Shown in pieces: positions 34,178-43,293 of a stretch of DNA of 64,000 bases. The notes below the pieces were generated by a model. That model had not been told where the DNA came from. It made no database searches and was given only the letters and a program-made list of their open reading frames with translations. The position numbers were made by a program, and so were the translations under genes. The stretch covers positions 1 to 64,000 of the forward strand of contig JAPPBX010000095.1 in assembly GCA_026702755.1 (NCBI GenBank), in the 5' to 3' direction. The stretch's first letter is position 1, and every line of letters starts with the position of its first letter. This stretch comes from Candidatus Poribacteria bacterium (lineage in GTDB: Bacteria; Poribacteria; WGA-4E; WGA-3G).

Positions 34178-35245
34178 ATGCCAATTCCTACGATTCATGT
34201 TGGATGCACCCATTTCGCGCACGGTCGCTTGCAAGCACAGGTCAATTCGCACGGGTTAGAACCTGTCGCGTGTGTGGACATCAATCTTGAAGAGGCACGG
34301 GCAGGTGTCGCATCAATCAACGGCGCGCCTGAAGGCTTGACAGAGCGTATCTACACAACAATCACCGAGGCGAAAGAGAAACACGATGCACAGGCGTGTC
34401 TTATCTATGCGTCAACAACGGTTCACGCCAAGTTAATTGTCGAAAGTCTAAATCTCGGCATGCATACTCTCTGTGTTAAACCGATTGCAACGACCCAAGT
34501 AGAATTCCACGATATTATCCAGGCACACAAGGCGAACCCGGGTTTGATACTCGTCCAAGGACAGAACAAACGGTGGAACCCTGCCGCCGCAAAAATGCGG
34601 GAATGGCTCCGCGAAGATGGTGGTATTGGTGAAATGTTAGCTGGGGAGTGTCGATTCTGGATCCGCCAAAATTTATACACAGGTACTGATTCTCGGCAGC
34701 CAGACGCTTATGTTGATGGACTCTTCTTCCATGCTGGCACGAGTCATCAGTTGGATCAGCTTGTCGCCGCGAAAGGGCTTCCGAAGTACGTCACAGCGCA
34801 TGTTCACAACCGTCGCGATCCGGAACTTGGGCAAATCGAGGCTTGGGGGACAGCCGGGGGCAACGCCCTCATGGAATACGCAAACGGCGCGCCTTTTTCT
34901 TATGCCGGAACACGAGCGGGACATGCCGGTCCCTTCGGTTGGAGTGGAAGTTGGAGTTTCCACGGAGAGGATGGAGACCTCCGACGAGACGCGGGACACC
35001 TACAACTCTTCCGACTCGGCAAAACCATTGAAGATTTAAACCTCCAAGATTTACACGCCGGTTTAATAGAAGATGATAGGCTTCAATTCGATGCCTTTGC
35101 ACAGGCAATTGTCAACGGCACGGATCGAGATTGGATGCAAGACACAACCCTCGGCACATGGATACTCATGGAAGCGTGCAACGAGTCGGCGCGAACGCAC
35201 GAACGCGTTGATGCTGAAGCGTTTGCTAAGAAGATGCTTACCTAA
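34178..35245 (+). CDS. Gfo/Idh/MocA family oxidoreductase
   Basis: A 355-residue NAD(P)-binding oxidoreductase. N-terminal Rossmann domain (about 1-120) with a VKP variant of the EKP motif at 100-102. The C-terminal half holds QGQNKRWNPAAAKMREWL and GTSHQLDQL, where a His-x-x-x-Asp pair is expected. It is shorter in sugar-binding loops than myo-inositol dehydrogenases. It follows DUF6807, a common partner in sugar catabolism. Ribosome binding site AAAGGAGATT. The substrate is unknown. Confidence 0.85.
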   Translation: MPIPTIHVGCTHFAHGRLQAQVNSHGLEPVACVDINLEEARAGVASINGAPEGLTERIYTTITEAKEKHDAQACLIYASTTVHAKLIVESLNLGMHTLCVKPIATTQVEFHDIIQAHKANPGLILVQGQNKRWNPAAAKMREWLREDGGIGEMLAGECRFWIRQNLYTGTDSRQPDAYVDGLFFHAGTSHQLDQLVAAKGLPKYVTAHVHNRRDPELGQIEAWGTAGGNALMEYANGAPFSYAGTRAGHAGPFGWSGSWSFHGEDGDLRRDAGHLQLFRLGKTIEDLNLQDLHAGLIEDDRLQFDAFAQAIVNGTDRDWMQDTTLGTWILMEACNESARTHERVDAEAFAKKMLT

Positions 35246-35300
35246 GAGACGCAATTTTCAAACTCTTGAATTTGTCTCTTTCCTGTTTTAAAGAGAGTGC

Positions 35301-35406
35301 AGCCCGTAATGAAATAGAGGGGTTTTGCTTGGGTATTTTTTCAGATGTACGGGAAGGGACATCAAAGGTCAAATCCACCTGAACGAACCGCAAGGAAAAT
35401 TAAAAA
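35301..35406 (+). repeat. start-linked leader repeat, copy A
   Basis: It begins AGCCCGTAATGAAATAGAGG, passes through TTTTGCTTGGGT and TCAAAGGTCAAATCCACC, and ends CCGCAAGGAAAATTAAAAA directly before the ATG of the gamma-glutamyltransferase gene. It is strongly similar to copies at 48889 and 56872. The AAGGAAAA in its tail is the ribosome binding site. Confidence 0.85.
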
Positions 35407-37035
35407 ATGCAATCTCCACACGGCTCAGCGTTCCGTCCGTCTGTGATGGGCAGGAACGGAATGGTTACATCAGGACACGTACTTGCTTCCCAAGCAGGTA
35501 TTCAGACAATGATGGCAGGCGGCAACGCCGTTGATGCTGCCATCGCAACCGCTGTTGCCCTCGGTATGGTTGAACCTGCTGGCTCTGGACTCGGAGGCGA
35601 CGGCTTTATCCTCATCTATTGGGCGGATACCGGGAAGGTCGAAGCGGTAAACGGAACTGGACCCGCCCCGCGTGCTGCGACACGGGAAACCTATCTCAAA
35701 GATGGTGGAATCCCGATGAAAGGCATACGAAGTGTTTCGGTGCCAGGAATCGTTGACGCATGGCTTCTCGCACACGAACGCTACGGCGCGCTCAAGTTAG
35801 AAGACGTTTTCGCGCCAGCAATTTCGCTCTGTGAGGACGGTTTTCCTGTCAGTCATAGGCTCGCTGGTGGGCTTAGAGGTGAGAACGAACGTTTCGCCGC
35901 TGAACCGGACAGTCGTGCTATTTTCACAAACGATGGTGAACCGATCTCCGCTGGTCAGTTCATCGCCAACCCTAATCTCGGTACCACACTCCGAAAGATA
36001 GCAAAAGATGGCAGAGATATATTCTATAAAGGCGAGATTGCTAAGACTATTGGAGAGTTCAGCCGCGCCCACGATGGACTCTTGACCGCCGAAGACCTCG
36101 CTAATTACCACGCACACTGGGATGACCCGATACACGTCAACTACCGCGGTTACGAAGTCTATGAGATGCCACCCAATTCAAGTGGGCATATCTTGCTTCA
36201 AGAATTGAACATGGTTGAGTTATTTGATTTGCAAAGTTTGGGATGCAATACCGCCGAAAGTGTGCATCTGATGGTGGAAGCGAAAAAACTTGCCTTTGCT
36301 GATCGAGAGAAATATATGGCAGATCCAGAGTGGGTGGATGTTCCGATAGAAGGGATGTTATCCAAATCTTACGCTGCTGAACAAGCAGAACGTATCGACT
36401 TGGATAAGGCAGCTTTTGATGTCCCTGCTGGCGGTCCAGAGGCACACGAAGATACAACCTGCTTCTGCACCGCGGATCGCGCGGGCAACCTTGTCTGCGT
36501 GCTGCAGAGTATCCAATCCGGGTTCGGTTCCAGCTTAGTCGCGGGTGACACAGGTGTCCTTTTGAACAATCGTATGACCTATTGGCATCTGGAAGAGGAC
36601 CATCCGAACTGTTTGATGCCGGGCAAACGTGTCCGCCACACCATGAATCCTGTCATTGTTACAAAAGATGGTCGTCCCTTCTTAGCGTGCGGTACACCTG
36701 GGGCAGATACACAGGTCCAGACGAACCTGCAGCTCGTTACGCATATTGTTGACTTCGGAATGACACCACAAGAAGCGGTCTCCGCGCCACGTTGGCGCAG
36801 TTTACAGAACCCGATGGAATCGACTATCCCACACACTTGTTCCAATGATCTTCAGTTAGAAACCCGGTTCGCTTCTGATACACAGGAGGGGTTAGCGGAG
36901 AAAGGACATGCGCTTCAACTCGTTGGAGATTGGGGTGGTCCGGGGAGTGCTCAGGCGATTATGGTTCATCCCGAATCTGGCGCGCTCATTGGAGGTTCCG
37001 ATCCAAGAACAGACGGGTACGCCGTCACTTTTTAG
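35407..37035 (+). CDS. gamma-glutamyltransferase family protein (second paralogue)
   Basis: A 542-residue Ntn-hydrolase of the GGT family. Recognisable parts are MVTSGHVLASQAGIQTMMAG, GGNAVDAAIATAVALGMVEP, and the autoprocessing site AHEDTTCFCTADRAGNLVCV (about 352-371), with Thr as expected nucleophile. The C-terminus GGSDPRTDGYAV is typical. It lacks a signal peptide, like the paralogue at 2278, from which it differs clearly. It starts exactly at the end of leader repeat A, which gives the ribosome binding site. The substrate is not known. Confidence 0.87.
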   Translation: MQSPHGSAFRPSVMGRNGMVTSGHVLASQAGIQTMMAGGNAVDAAIATAVALGMVEPAGSGLGGDGFILIYWADTGKVEAVNGTGPAPRAATRETYLKDGGIPMKGIRSVSVPGIVDAWLLAHERYGALKLEDVFAPAISLCEDGFPVSHRLAGGLRGENERFAAEPDSRAIFTNDGEPISAGQFIANPNLGTTLRKIAKDGRDIFYKGEIAKTIGEFSRAHDGLLTAEDLANYHAHWDDPIHVNYRGYEVYEMPPNSSGHILLQELNMVELFDLQSLGCNTAESVHLMVEAKKLAFADREKYMADPEWVDVPIEGMLSKSYAAEQAERIDLDKAAFDVPAGGPEAHEDTTCFCTADRAGNLVCVLQSIQSGFGSSLVAGDTGVLLNNRMTYWHLEEDHPNCLMPGKRVRHTMNPVIVTKDGRPFLACGTPGADTQVQTNLQLVTHIVDFGMTPQEAVSAPRWRSLQNPMESTIPHTCSNDLQLETRFASDTQEGLAEKGHALQLVGDWGGPGSAQAIMVHPESGALIGGSDPRTDGYAVTF

Positions 37036-37419
37036 ACACTAACTTTAGACAACAGACAAGTCAACAGAAAGCCAATTCCGTATTACATTTTGCTGTTGTT
37101 ATTTTCTTAATTCAAGTTGCTATCTTATGGAAAATAAGGGGCAGGATACCATAGAATACCAGGATTAGAGGAAATTCCTTGTATTTTCAATCAAAAACGG
37201 TAGATGTTTGTCTAAAATGTTGCGAGTAACAGCTTGGGTTATTTAAGTTTAAATCTTGCCTGTCACAGGCTAAAATCCCTATGATATTGTTCTGCGGGTG
37301 CTTTACGACACGAATGTAATTGTTCCCAAGAACAAAACTTTAGGGTGACGATCTGCGTTAGGGATGCAAGGAAGAATTGAACGTCCCTAACTTAATCGAT
37401 CCCCAATAGGAGAATTATC
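37036..37419. other. 384-bp intergenic gap
   Basis: No gene, promoter of good quality, or clear hairpin was seen. The last bases (AATAGGAGAATTATC) give the ribosome binding site of the next gene. Confidence 0.5.
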
Positions 37420-38274
37420 ATGAATAGCAGCATTATTGGAGTCGTCGTCCGTGCGATTCTTGTAACGATCTTTTGTCTCGGAACACCATGGGTGTGGGCA
37501 GCTGATACTGTTCTCTTTGAAGAAGATTTTGAAGATGTAGCACTCGAATCCAGCATAATGGAACAGGTTAAGGATGACAAAGTTTGGTCGGGTACACCAC
37601 CTGACGGCTGGGAAATTACAAACGAGAACCCGAAGGACCTCGGTATGCCTGAATGGAGAACCTGGGCGATTGTTGACCTTGAGTGGTGGACACGAACAGC
37701 AGAAGACCAGAGGCGTAGTGAATTCACTGGGGTACACAATGATGGCAAAGGCATAGGTAAGGGAGCTGTTTCTGATCCTGATGAGTGGGATGATTGGGCC
37801 GGAAATGGCGATCCTGACGCGTTGAGTCGTTGGAATGGACACTTAATTACCCCACTCATTAAAATCAAGGGCGCAGCAGCAAAATCGCTTGTCTTAACAT
37901 TGGATTCGAGTTGGCGACCTGAAGATACCCAAAATGGTGAGATAACAGTAAGTTTCGACGGTGGTGCGGAAGAACGAATCCTATTCTTCAAAAGTGTCGG
38001 TATCGACGCAGGCGCGCATACCCTTGTTACGATTCCTACCCTTAAGCTAAAAGAAGAAAAATTAAACGATGGGGAACAGATAAACGAAACGTTAGAAATC
38101 CCGATCGACAACCCCGCTGGTGCCACTGAGATGACTATTAGTTTCGGTGTCGTTGACGCACAGAACGATTGGTGGTGGGCGATAGATAATATAAAGCTCA
38201 TAAGCACTGCTTTTGATGTAGAACCGAGAGGTAAATTGGCAGTGAAATGGGGAGAAATAAAGTTCTTACAATAG
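37420..38274 (+). CDS. secreted protein with KLAxxW C-terminal motif
   Basis: A 284-residue exported protein. Signal peptide about 1-27 (cut near VWA|AD), then a beta-rich domain of concanavalin/LamG-like character: VLFEEDFEDV at the start, HLITPLIKIKG, and WWWAIDNIKLIS near the end. The last 18 residues (VEPRGKLAVKWGEIKFLQ) resemble those of the secreted protein at 41329. No catalytic site is apparent. A long antisense frame covers it but shows no family features. A clear terminator follows. Confidence 0.65.
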   Translation: MNSSIIGVVVRAILVTIFCLGTPWVWAADTVLFEEDFEDVALESSIMEQVKDDKVWSGTPPDGWEITNENPKDLGMPEWRTWAIVDLEWWTRTAEDQRRSEFTGVHNDGKGIGKGAVSDPDEWDDWAGNGDPDALSRWNGHLITPLIKIKGAAAKSLVLTLDSSWRPEDTQNGEITVSFDGGAEERILFFKSVGIDAGAHTLVTIPTLKLKEEKLNDGEQINETLEIPIDNPAGATEMTISFGVVDAQNDWWWAIDNIKLISTAFDVEPRGKLAVKWGEIKFLQ

Positions 38275-38333
38275 ACGTTCTTTGCCGAATTGTGAAAATT
38301 CAGCACTGCTTACAATCCCGCAAAGATGATCCT

Positions 38334-38373
38334 AAAAAGAGTGATGTACTTCCCTCAAGTGTATCACTCTTTT
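38334..38373 (+). terminator. intrinsic terminator
   Basis: AAAGAGTGAT-gt-ACTT-ccctc-AAGT-gt-ATCACTCTTT forms a stem of about 14 bp with a small internal bulge, ending in TTTT. Confidence 0.85.
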
Positions 38374-38392
38374 ATGCCTTGGAGAAAAAGTC

Positions 38393-39445
38393 ATGAAAAT
38401 ATTGGTCACAGGTGGTACGGGTCGTATCGGATCAAATCTCGTCAAAAGGCTGTTAGAAAAAGGACACGATATCCGCAGTTTTGTCTATCCGGGTGATGTC
38501 AATCGTGTTGGAAGATGGGATGGTGCTGAGCGTGTAGAGACTGTCCTCGGAGACCTGCGCGAATATGAGGATGTCAAGAAAGCCGTTGATGGGGTAGATG
38601 CCATCTATCATATCGCTGCAGCGTTTGGGGGTCCCTTTGATAACCGCCAGTACTTGGCAATCAACGGCATGGGAACGCTCAACATTTTAGAGTGTATCCG
38701 CGAGTTCAATCGGAATATCCATCGCCTTGTCTATGCCTGTACTGAGGCGATTTATTGGGAACTCACTGAAAAGGGTCGGTTTTTCGATAAACTGATTACC
38801 GAGGATATGGTCGCTAAATACCATCACATGCCCTATTTCCTTACCAAATGGATTGGCGAGGAGTTGTGCATGTCCTATCATCATCAATACGGTGTGCCTT
38901 CCACGGTTTTCCGGTTCACGACTGTCATTGAACCGAGCGAATTTCTCAACGAAGACGATTTGCCAAAACAATTTGTCTTTAGTCCTATCTATAACCGATA
39001 TAAGAATTATAAAGGCGACGATCCTGCCGAGTTAGAGACTGCAGAGACCGTCAAACGCCTTTGGGATGGACAAGAAAAGTTTATACTCAAACGCAATCCT
39101 AACGGACGACCCTATAAAGAGCATTTCACCGATGTCCGGGATATTGTGCAGGGACTGGTTTTAGGGATCGAAAAGGATGCAGCGGTCGGCGAAGAATTCA
39201 CACTCGGTGGAAACGGGGTCTTCAAACACGAAGAGGTCGCCCCATACCTATCCGAACGCTACCATAAGGATTTTGTCGATGTGAAACTCCCGCAACCCCT
39301 CCACTTTGAATTTGATTTAAGCAAAATCAAAACGCTGTTGGACTATGAACCGCAACACGACTTGGCAAGTATCCTTGATGCCGCTGAAGCGATGCGTCGT
39401 GGTGAAGATATTGGCATCATCCCGACAGGCGTTCGATGGAATTAG
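38393..39445 (+). CDS. NAD-dependent epimerase/dehydratase (extended SDR)
   Basis: A 350-residue extended short-chain dehydrogenase. N-terminal NAD site TGGTGRIGSNL (GxxGxxG, about 6-16), AIYHIAAAFGG (about 72-82), and the catalytic YxxxK pair in PYFLTKWIGE (about 147-156). In such enzymes C4 epimerisation, dehydration or reduction of a sugar nucleotide is usual, but the neighbours give no pathway. Ribosome binding site GGAGAAA. The gene stands between two terminator- or gap-bounded units. Confidence 0.85.
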   Translation: MKILVTGGTGRIGSNLVKRLLEKGHDIRSFVYPGDVNRVGRWDGAERVETVLGDLREYEDVKKAVDGVDAIYHIAAAFGGPFDNRQYLAINGMGTLNILECIREFNRNIHRLVYACTEAIYWELTEKGRFFDKLITEDMVAKYHHMPYFLTKWIGEELCMSYHHQYGVPSTVFRFTTVIEPSEFLNEDDLPKQFVFSPIYNRYKNYKGDDPAELETAETVKRLWDGQEKFILKRNPNGRPYKEHFTDVRDIVQGLVLGIEKDAAVGEEFTLGGNGVFKHEEVAPYLSERYHKDFVDVKLPQPLHFEFDLSKIKTLLDYEPQHDLASILDAAEAMRRGEDIGIIPTGVRWN

Positions 39446-39618
39446 TATCCACTTTTTGACGATTCTTTTGTTCAATCTCCGACTTGTGCCCTCATGGTTT
39501 TGGCAATTTTCCTTGATGTCTTGTGAATGATTGGGTTAAAATTAAACTACCTACACATTGTGCTTTATTTGCATACCGGCCCAACCTAATTAAACACTAA
39601 ATTGGGAGATTCGTTGTT

Positions 39619-41271
39619 GTGAAAACTTCTTTTGGAACGCCCATTTTTTACCCGCTTATCCTCCTTATTTTTTCCCTCTTGACGTTCGGTTGCACCAAAA
39701 CTACGGTTACACCTACGCGACAAGTTTCATCAAGCACGAAGCACCTGGACCGGCATATCAATGCGGTGCTTAAAAGGGAAGGGATTCAACCCTCAAAGGT
39801 GTCCAAGGATACAGAGTTTTTGCGTCGCGTCCATCTTGATATGACTGGCAGAATTCCGATGCCCGAAGAGGTCTTGGATTTTCTCAAGGACGGTTCCTCA
39901 ACCAAACGGCAGAAAAAAATTGAGGAGCTGTTAGCCAGTGAGGATTATCTTGATTATTGGACCGAGTTATGGGTGAATTGGTTAATCGGTAGACGCGGGG
40001 ATGGCGACAGTCAACGCCTCGGATTAAGACTTTGGGTCCGGGAGGCTTTGGCAAAAAATATGCCGTACAATCAGTTTGTTCAGGAACTCATCGCCGCCGA
40101 TGGAGAATTACGGGACAACGGCGCGGGAAACTATATCTTGCGTTACGAGCGTTCGCCTGTCTCTCTGACTTCGCACGCCTCCCGACTCTTCTTAGGACTC
40201 CCTATGCAGTGTGCGGAATGCCATGATCATAAAACAGAAGTATGGAGCCAAGAGGATTTCTTTCGCGTGGCTGCCTTCTTCACCGGCATTGAAAGTGAGC
40301 AGAAAGGATTCATCGAAAGTATGGATATGGTTGGTAATGAGAGAAGAATCGATAATTTTCTTCTTACCAACAAACCCGAAGATTCAATCTGGGTGAGAGA
40401 CCTTGAGAAGCATGTCCGCCCACACTTTTTGGATGGAACAGAATATCAGGGTTCACGCCTCAAAAAGCGCGAAGCACTCGCACAATGGATGACCGATAAA
40501 TCAAATCCGTATTTTAGTCAGGCACTCGTGAATCGGATTTGGAAACGCTTTCTGGGACGTGCCTTTGTTGAACCTGTTGATGGGTTCGGAGAAGAAAACC
40601 AAGCCACGAATCCTGAACTCCTGAAGTGGCTCGCAAATGATTTCGTGATCCATGACTACGATTTACAACACTTGATGCGGACAATCCTGAATTCAGAGAC
40701 GTATCAACGTACATCGCAAACAAATAAAAGTAACGAGAATGACGAGCTCCATTACTCGCATGCCTACGTCAAACCCCTAACGGCTGAACAATTTTTCTAT
40801 TCGCTCCTGCAAGCCACCGGTTTTGAAAGGCTACAACAGGTTAAAATGGAAGGTATCAAGAAGCACGGGGGCGAAGACCGCAGGGGAATGCTACGCTCGC
40901 TTGAACAAAAGAAACGCGAACATCTCCAAAAGTTTCTTTTTCTCCTCGATAACGGCGAGATGGAAGAGATCGAAGCCTTCAACGGCACCGTGCCACAGGC
41001 ACTCATGATGATTAACGGGGATATGGTGAATGATAGCGCGAGTCATGAAGAACACGGCAGCTTCATAAATTACGTACTTGAAAAATGGCGCGAACCCGCA
41101 GACCGATTGGAGTATATCTATCTCAACGTCCTCTCTCGATTGCCAACGACCAAAGAGAAAACCTATTTCCAACGCTATATGGAACGAAGCCTCTATCGTA
41201 ACAAAGACTTGGCTTATGAGGATCTCTATTGGGTCTTGCTCAATTCAGCCGAATTTTCGCTCAACCATTAG
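39619..41271 (+). CDS. DUF1549/DUF1553 lipoprotein
   Basis: A 550-residue lipoprotein (lipobox LTFGC near residue 25). DUF1549 occupies about 40-245 (FLRRVHLDMTGRIPMPEEVL). It contains the single CAECHDHK motif (about 197-204), a CxxCH of the kind that can bind haem c. DUF1553 occupies about 290-545 (ALVNRIWKRFLGRAFVEPVD, MRTILNSETYQ). It lacks the extra N-terminal cytochrome domain of planctomycete PSD1 proteins. A periplasmic or surface redox role is plausible. The start is GTG with GGGAGA upstream. Confidence 0.85.
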   Translation: MKTSFGTPIFYPLILLIFSLLTFGCTKTTVTPTRQVSSSTKHLDRHINAVLKREGIQPSKVSKDTEFLRRVHLDMTGRIPMPEEVLDFLKDGSSTKRQKKIEELLASEDYLDYWTELWVNWLIGRRGDGDSQRLGLRLWVREALAKNMPYNQFVQELIAADGELRDNGAGNYILRYERSPVSLTSHASRLFLGLPMQCAECHDHKTEVWSQEDFFRVAAFFTGIESEQKGFIESMDMVGNERRIDNFLLTNKPEDSIWVRDLEKHVRPHFLDGTEYQGSRLKKREALAQWMTDKSNPYFSQALVNRIWKRFLGRAFVEPVDGFGEENQATNPELLKWLANDFVIHDYDLQHLMRTILNSETYQRTSQTNKSNENDELHYSHAYVKPLTAEQFFYSLLQATGFERLQQVKMEGIKKHGGEDRRGMLRSLEQKKREHLQKFLFLLDNGEMEEIEAFNGTVPQALMMINGDMVNDSASHEEHGSFINYVLEKWREPADRLEYIYLNVLSRLPTTKEKTYFQRYMERSLYRNKDLAYEDLYWVLLNSAEFSLNH

Positions 41272-41328
41272 TTTGCACAGCCTAACACGCTATGCTACAC
41301 GAAATACAAGTTATAGGAGAATACTATC

Positions 41329-42051
41329 ATGAACAGACGTAATGTGTTCATTACTGTTTGTACAATCACACTTGGCATTGCCGCGCTGGCGATGTCGCAA
41401 ACCTATTTTGAGGATAATTTCGATGATCCGAAAGAATCCGAAAAGAAATGGGTGCCCCTTTTTGGAGAATGGGAATTAAAAGCTGATGAATACCATCAGC
41501 TCCAAAATACACCGAACTGTATGAGTGTCGTCGCTGACGAATTTTGGGATGACAAGTGGAATGATTACACTTTCGAGGTGAGAGGCAGCAAAATTAGTGG
41601 TGCCGAAGGTTTCCTGATTATGTTCCGGTGCCAAGGCTTAATGCAACCCCGTGGTCAAGCACTCGAAGACCATCCACCACGTATGGAGAAACTTAAACCC
41701 TCGTTGGAGTACTGGTGGAACCTCGGTGGTTGGGGAAACACACGCTCACAGGTTGAATCGTGGGGCGGTAAAGGTGGTGCTAATAGCAATCACACTATCG
41801 ATGAAAAAGATTGGTATAACATCAAGATTATCAATGAACCCGGTAGTTACACGCTCTTCCTCAATGATGAAGAGGTCGCGAAGGTGGACGATGACACCGA
41901 AAACGGTGTTGGGAGAGTCGGTTTAGCGACGTGGAGCACGGTTGCAAAGTATGACGATGTCGTTGTCTACGGACCTGATGGTCCCTCGTTACCGGTTGAT
42001 GCGAGGAGTAAACTCGCGACGACTTGGGCACATCTCAAATCCGTAAAATAG
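41329..42051 (+). CDS. secreted LamG/DUF1080-like protein with KLAxxW C-terminal motif
   Basis: A 240-residue exported protein. Signal peptide about 1-23 (MSQ|TYF), then a concanavalin-like domain: YFEDNFDDP at the start, DYTFEVRGSK, DWYNIKIINEPGSYTLFLND and GRVGLATWSTVAKYDDVVVY. This fold usually binds glycans. The tail VDARSKLATTWAHLKSVK parallels that of the protein at 37420. Ribosome binding site ATAGGAGAA. Confidence 0.75.
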   Translation: MNRRNVFITVCTITLGIAALAMSQTYFEDNFDDPKESEKKWVPLFGEWELKADEYHQLQNTPNCMSVVADEFWDDKWNDYTFEVRGSKISGAEGFLIMFRCQGLMQPRGQALEDHPPRMEKLKPSLEYWWNLGGWGNTRSQVESWGGKGGANSNHTIDEKDWYNIKIINEPGSYTLFLNDEEVAKVDDDTENGVGRVGLATWSTVAKYDDVVVYGPDGPSLPVDARSKLATTWAHLKSVK

Positions 42052-42123
42052 ACTTTGAAACTGTTAATAACTTGTCGCGCAAGGTCTTACCGCCTCGCGC
42101 TACCTTTATGCAAAAAATTTCAA

Positions 42124-43293
42124 ATGCACAACTACTTTTTACCCCCGCGAATTGAATTTGGCGATGGAACTATCCAAAACTTAGGTGAACATGTCAAAGC
42201 CTTTGATGGCAAAAAGCCACTCTTGGTGAGCGATGCTGGTGTTATCAACGCCGGTATTCTTGCGAAAGCGATAGAGGCGTTGGACGCAGTTAGTTTATCG
42301 CACACCACATATTCAGATATTGAACCGAATCCGACGGACATCAGTATCACAGACGGTGTGGAAGCCTACAAAGCCGAAGCGTGTGATGTCGTTATTGCTG
42401 TGGGTGGCGGGAGCGTGATGGATGCCGCCAAAGCCATACGTCTTTTGACAACTCATGAACCGCCTTTGGAACCATATTACGCTGATGTCGGTGGACTCGA
42501 ACGCATTCGTGACAATATGCCGCCATTGATATGTGTCCCGACAACGGCTGGCACCGGTAGTGAAGTCTCACAGGGTTCGATCATTACGGATACATCTTTA
42601 AACACGACCGACCGATGGCGCAAGCGGGCACTCGTTACGCCGTTCAACATGTCAAACATAGCACTTCTGGATCCGGGGATAACACTCGGTATGCCGCCTG
42701 CCCTTACTGCTGCTACAGGTATGGATGCTATTACGCACGGTATTGAGGCGTACGTCGCGACGAAGTATCACCCTATCGCTGAGGGGGTTGCACTGCAGGC
42801 ACTCAGAATGTTGAGTGCGAATATCCAAAAGGTCTACCACGACGGTAGTGATGTAACAGCGCGCGGCGAGATGCTCTTAGGCTCCTGTATGGCGGCGTTT
42901 TCGTTCCAGAAAGGACTCGGCGCGGTTCATTCTCTGGCGCATCAACTCTCTACAGATGCCCCTATCCCGCACGGCGTAGCGAACGCGATTCTCCTTCCGC
43001 CTGTTATGGAATTCAACTTTTCTCATGCGAGAGAGAAATACGCCGAGGTTGCTCGTGCTTTAGGGATAGATACGAGTGACATGGATATAGATGAAGCGGG
43101 GCATGCTGCCATTGAGAAAATCAAAGCATACAATATAGAACTGAATATGCCCACCGGTCTCGGAGCTGCTGGTTTAGACCGAGAAAAAATTCCGAAACTC
43201 GGAGCAGATGCAATGCTTGATCACTGCCACAAATTCAATCCGAGAGAGTGTACGGAAGAAGATATGGTCGCGCTGTTTGAAGCAGCGTTTTAG
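42124..43293 (+). CDS. iron-containing alcohol dehydrogenase
   Basis: A 389-residue group III alcohol dehydrogenase. The NAD loop is VIAVGGGSVMDAAKAIRLL. Metal ligands lie in GMDAITHGIEAYVA (Asp, His), LGAVHSLAHQLS and PIPHGVANAILLP (His). The start at 42124 gives the standard MxNYFLPPRIEFGDG N-terminus. A longer frame from a TTG at 42055 would overlap the upstream leader and adds an unmatched 23 residues. No ribosome binding site is evident. The substrate is open; relatives reduce aldehydes or diols. The stop overlaps the convergent gene by four bases. Confidence 0.87.
   Translation: MHNYFLPPRIEFGDGTIQNLGEHVKAFDGKKPLLVSDAGVINAGILAKAIEALDAVSLSHTTYSDIEPNPTDISITDGVEAYKAEACDVVIAVGGGSVMDAAKAIRLLTTHEPPLEPYYADVGGLERIRDNMPPLICVPTTAGTGSEVSQGSIITDTSLNTTDRWRKRALVTPFNMSNIALLDPGITLGMPPALTAATGMDAITHGIEAYVATKYHPIAEGVALQALRMLSANIQKVYHDGSDVTARGEMLLGSCMAAFSFQKGLGAVHSLAHQLSTDAPIPHGVANAILLPPVMEFNFSHAREKYAEVARALGIDTSDMDIDEAGHAAIEKIKAYNIELNMPTGLGAAGLDREKIPKLGADAMLDHCHKFNPRECTEEDMVALFEAAF

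Noticed and set aside
37392-38306. 304-codon minus-strand frame over the secreted protein gene
   Set aside because: It is Ser/Pro-rich without family motifs. The plus-strand frame has a signal peptide, ribosome binding site and terminator.
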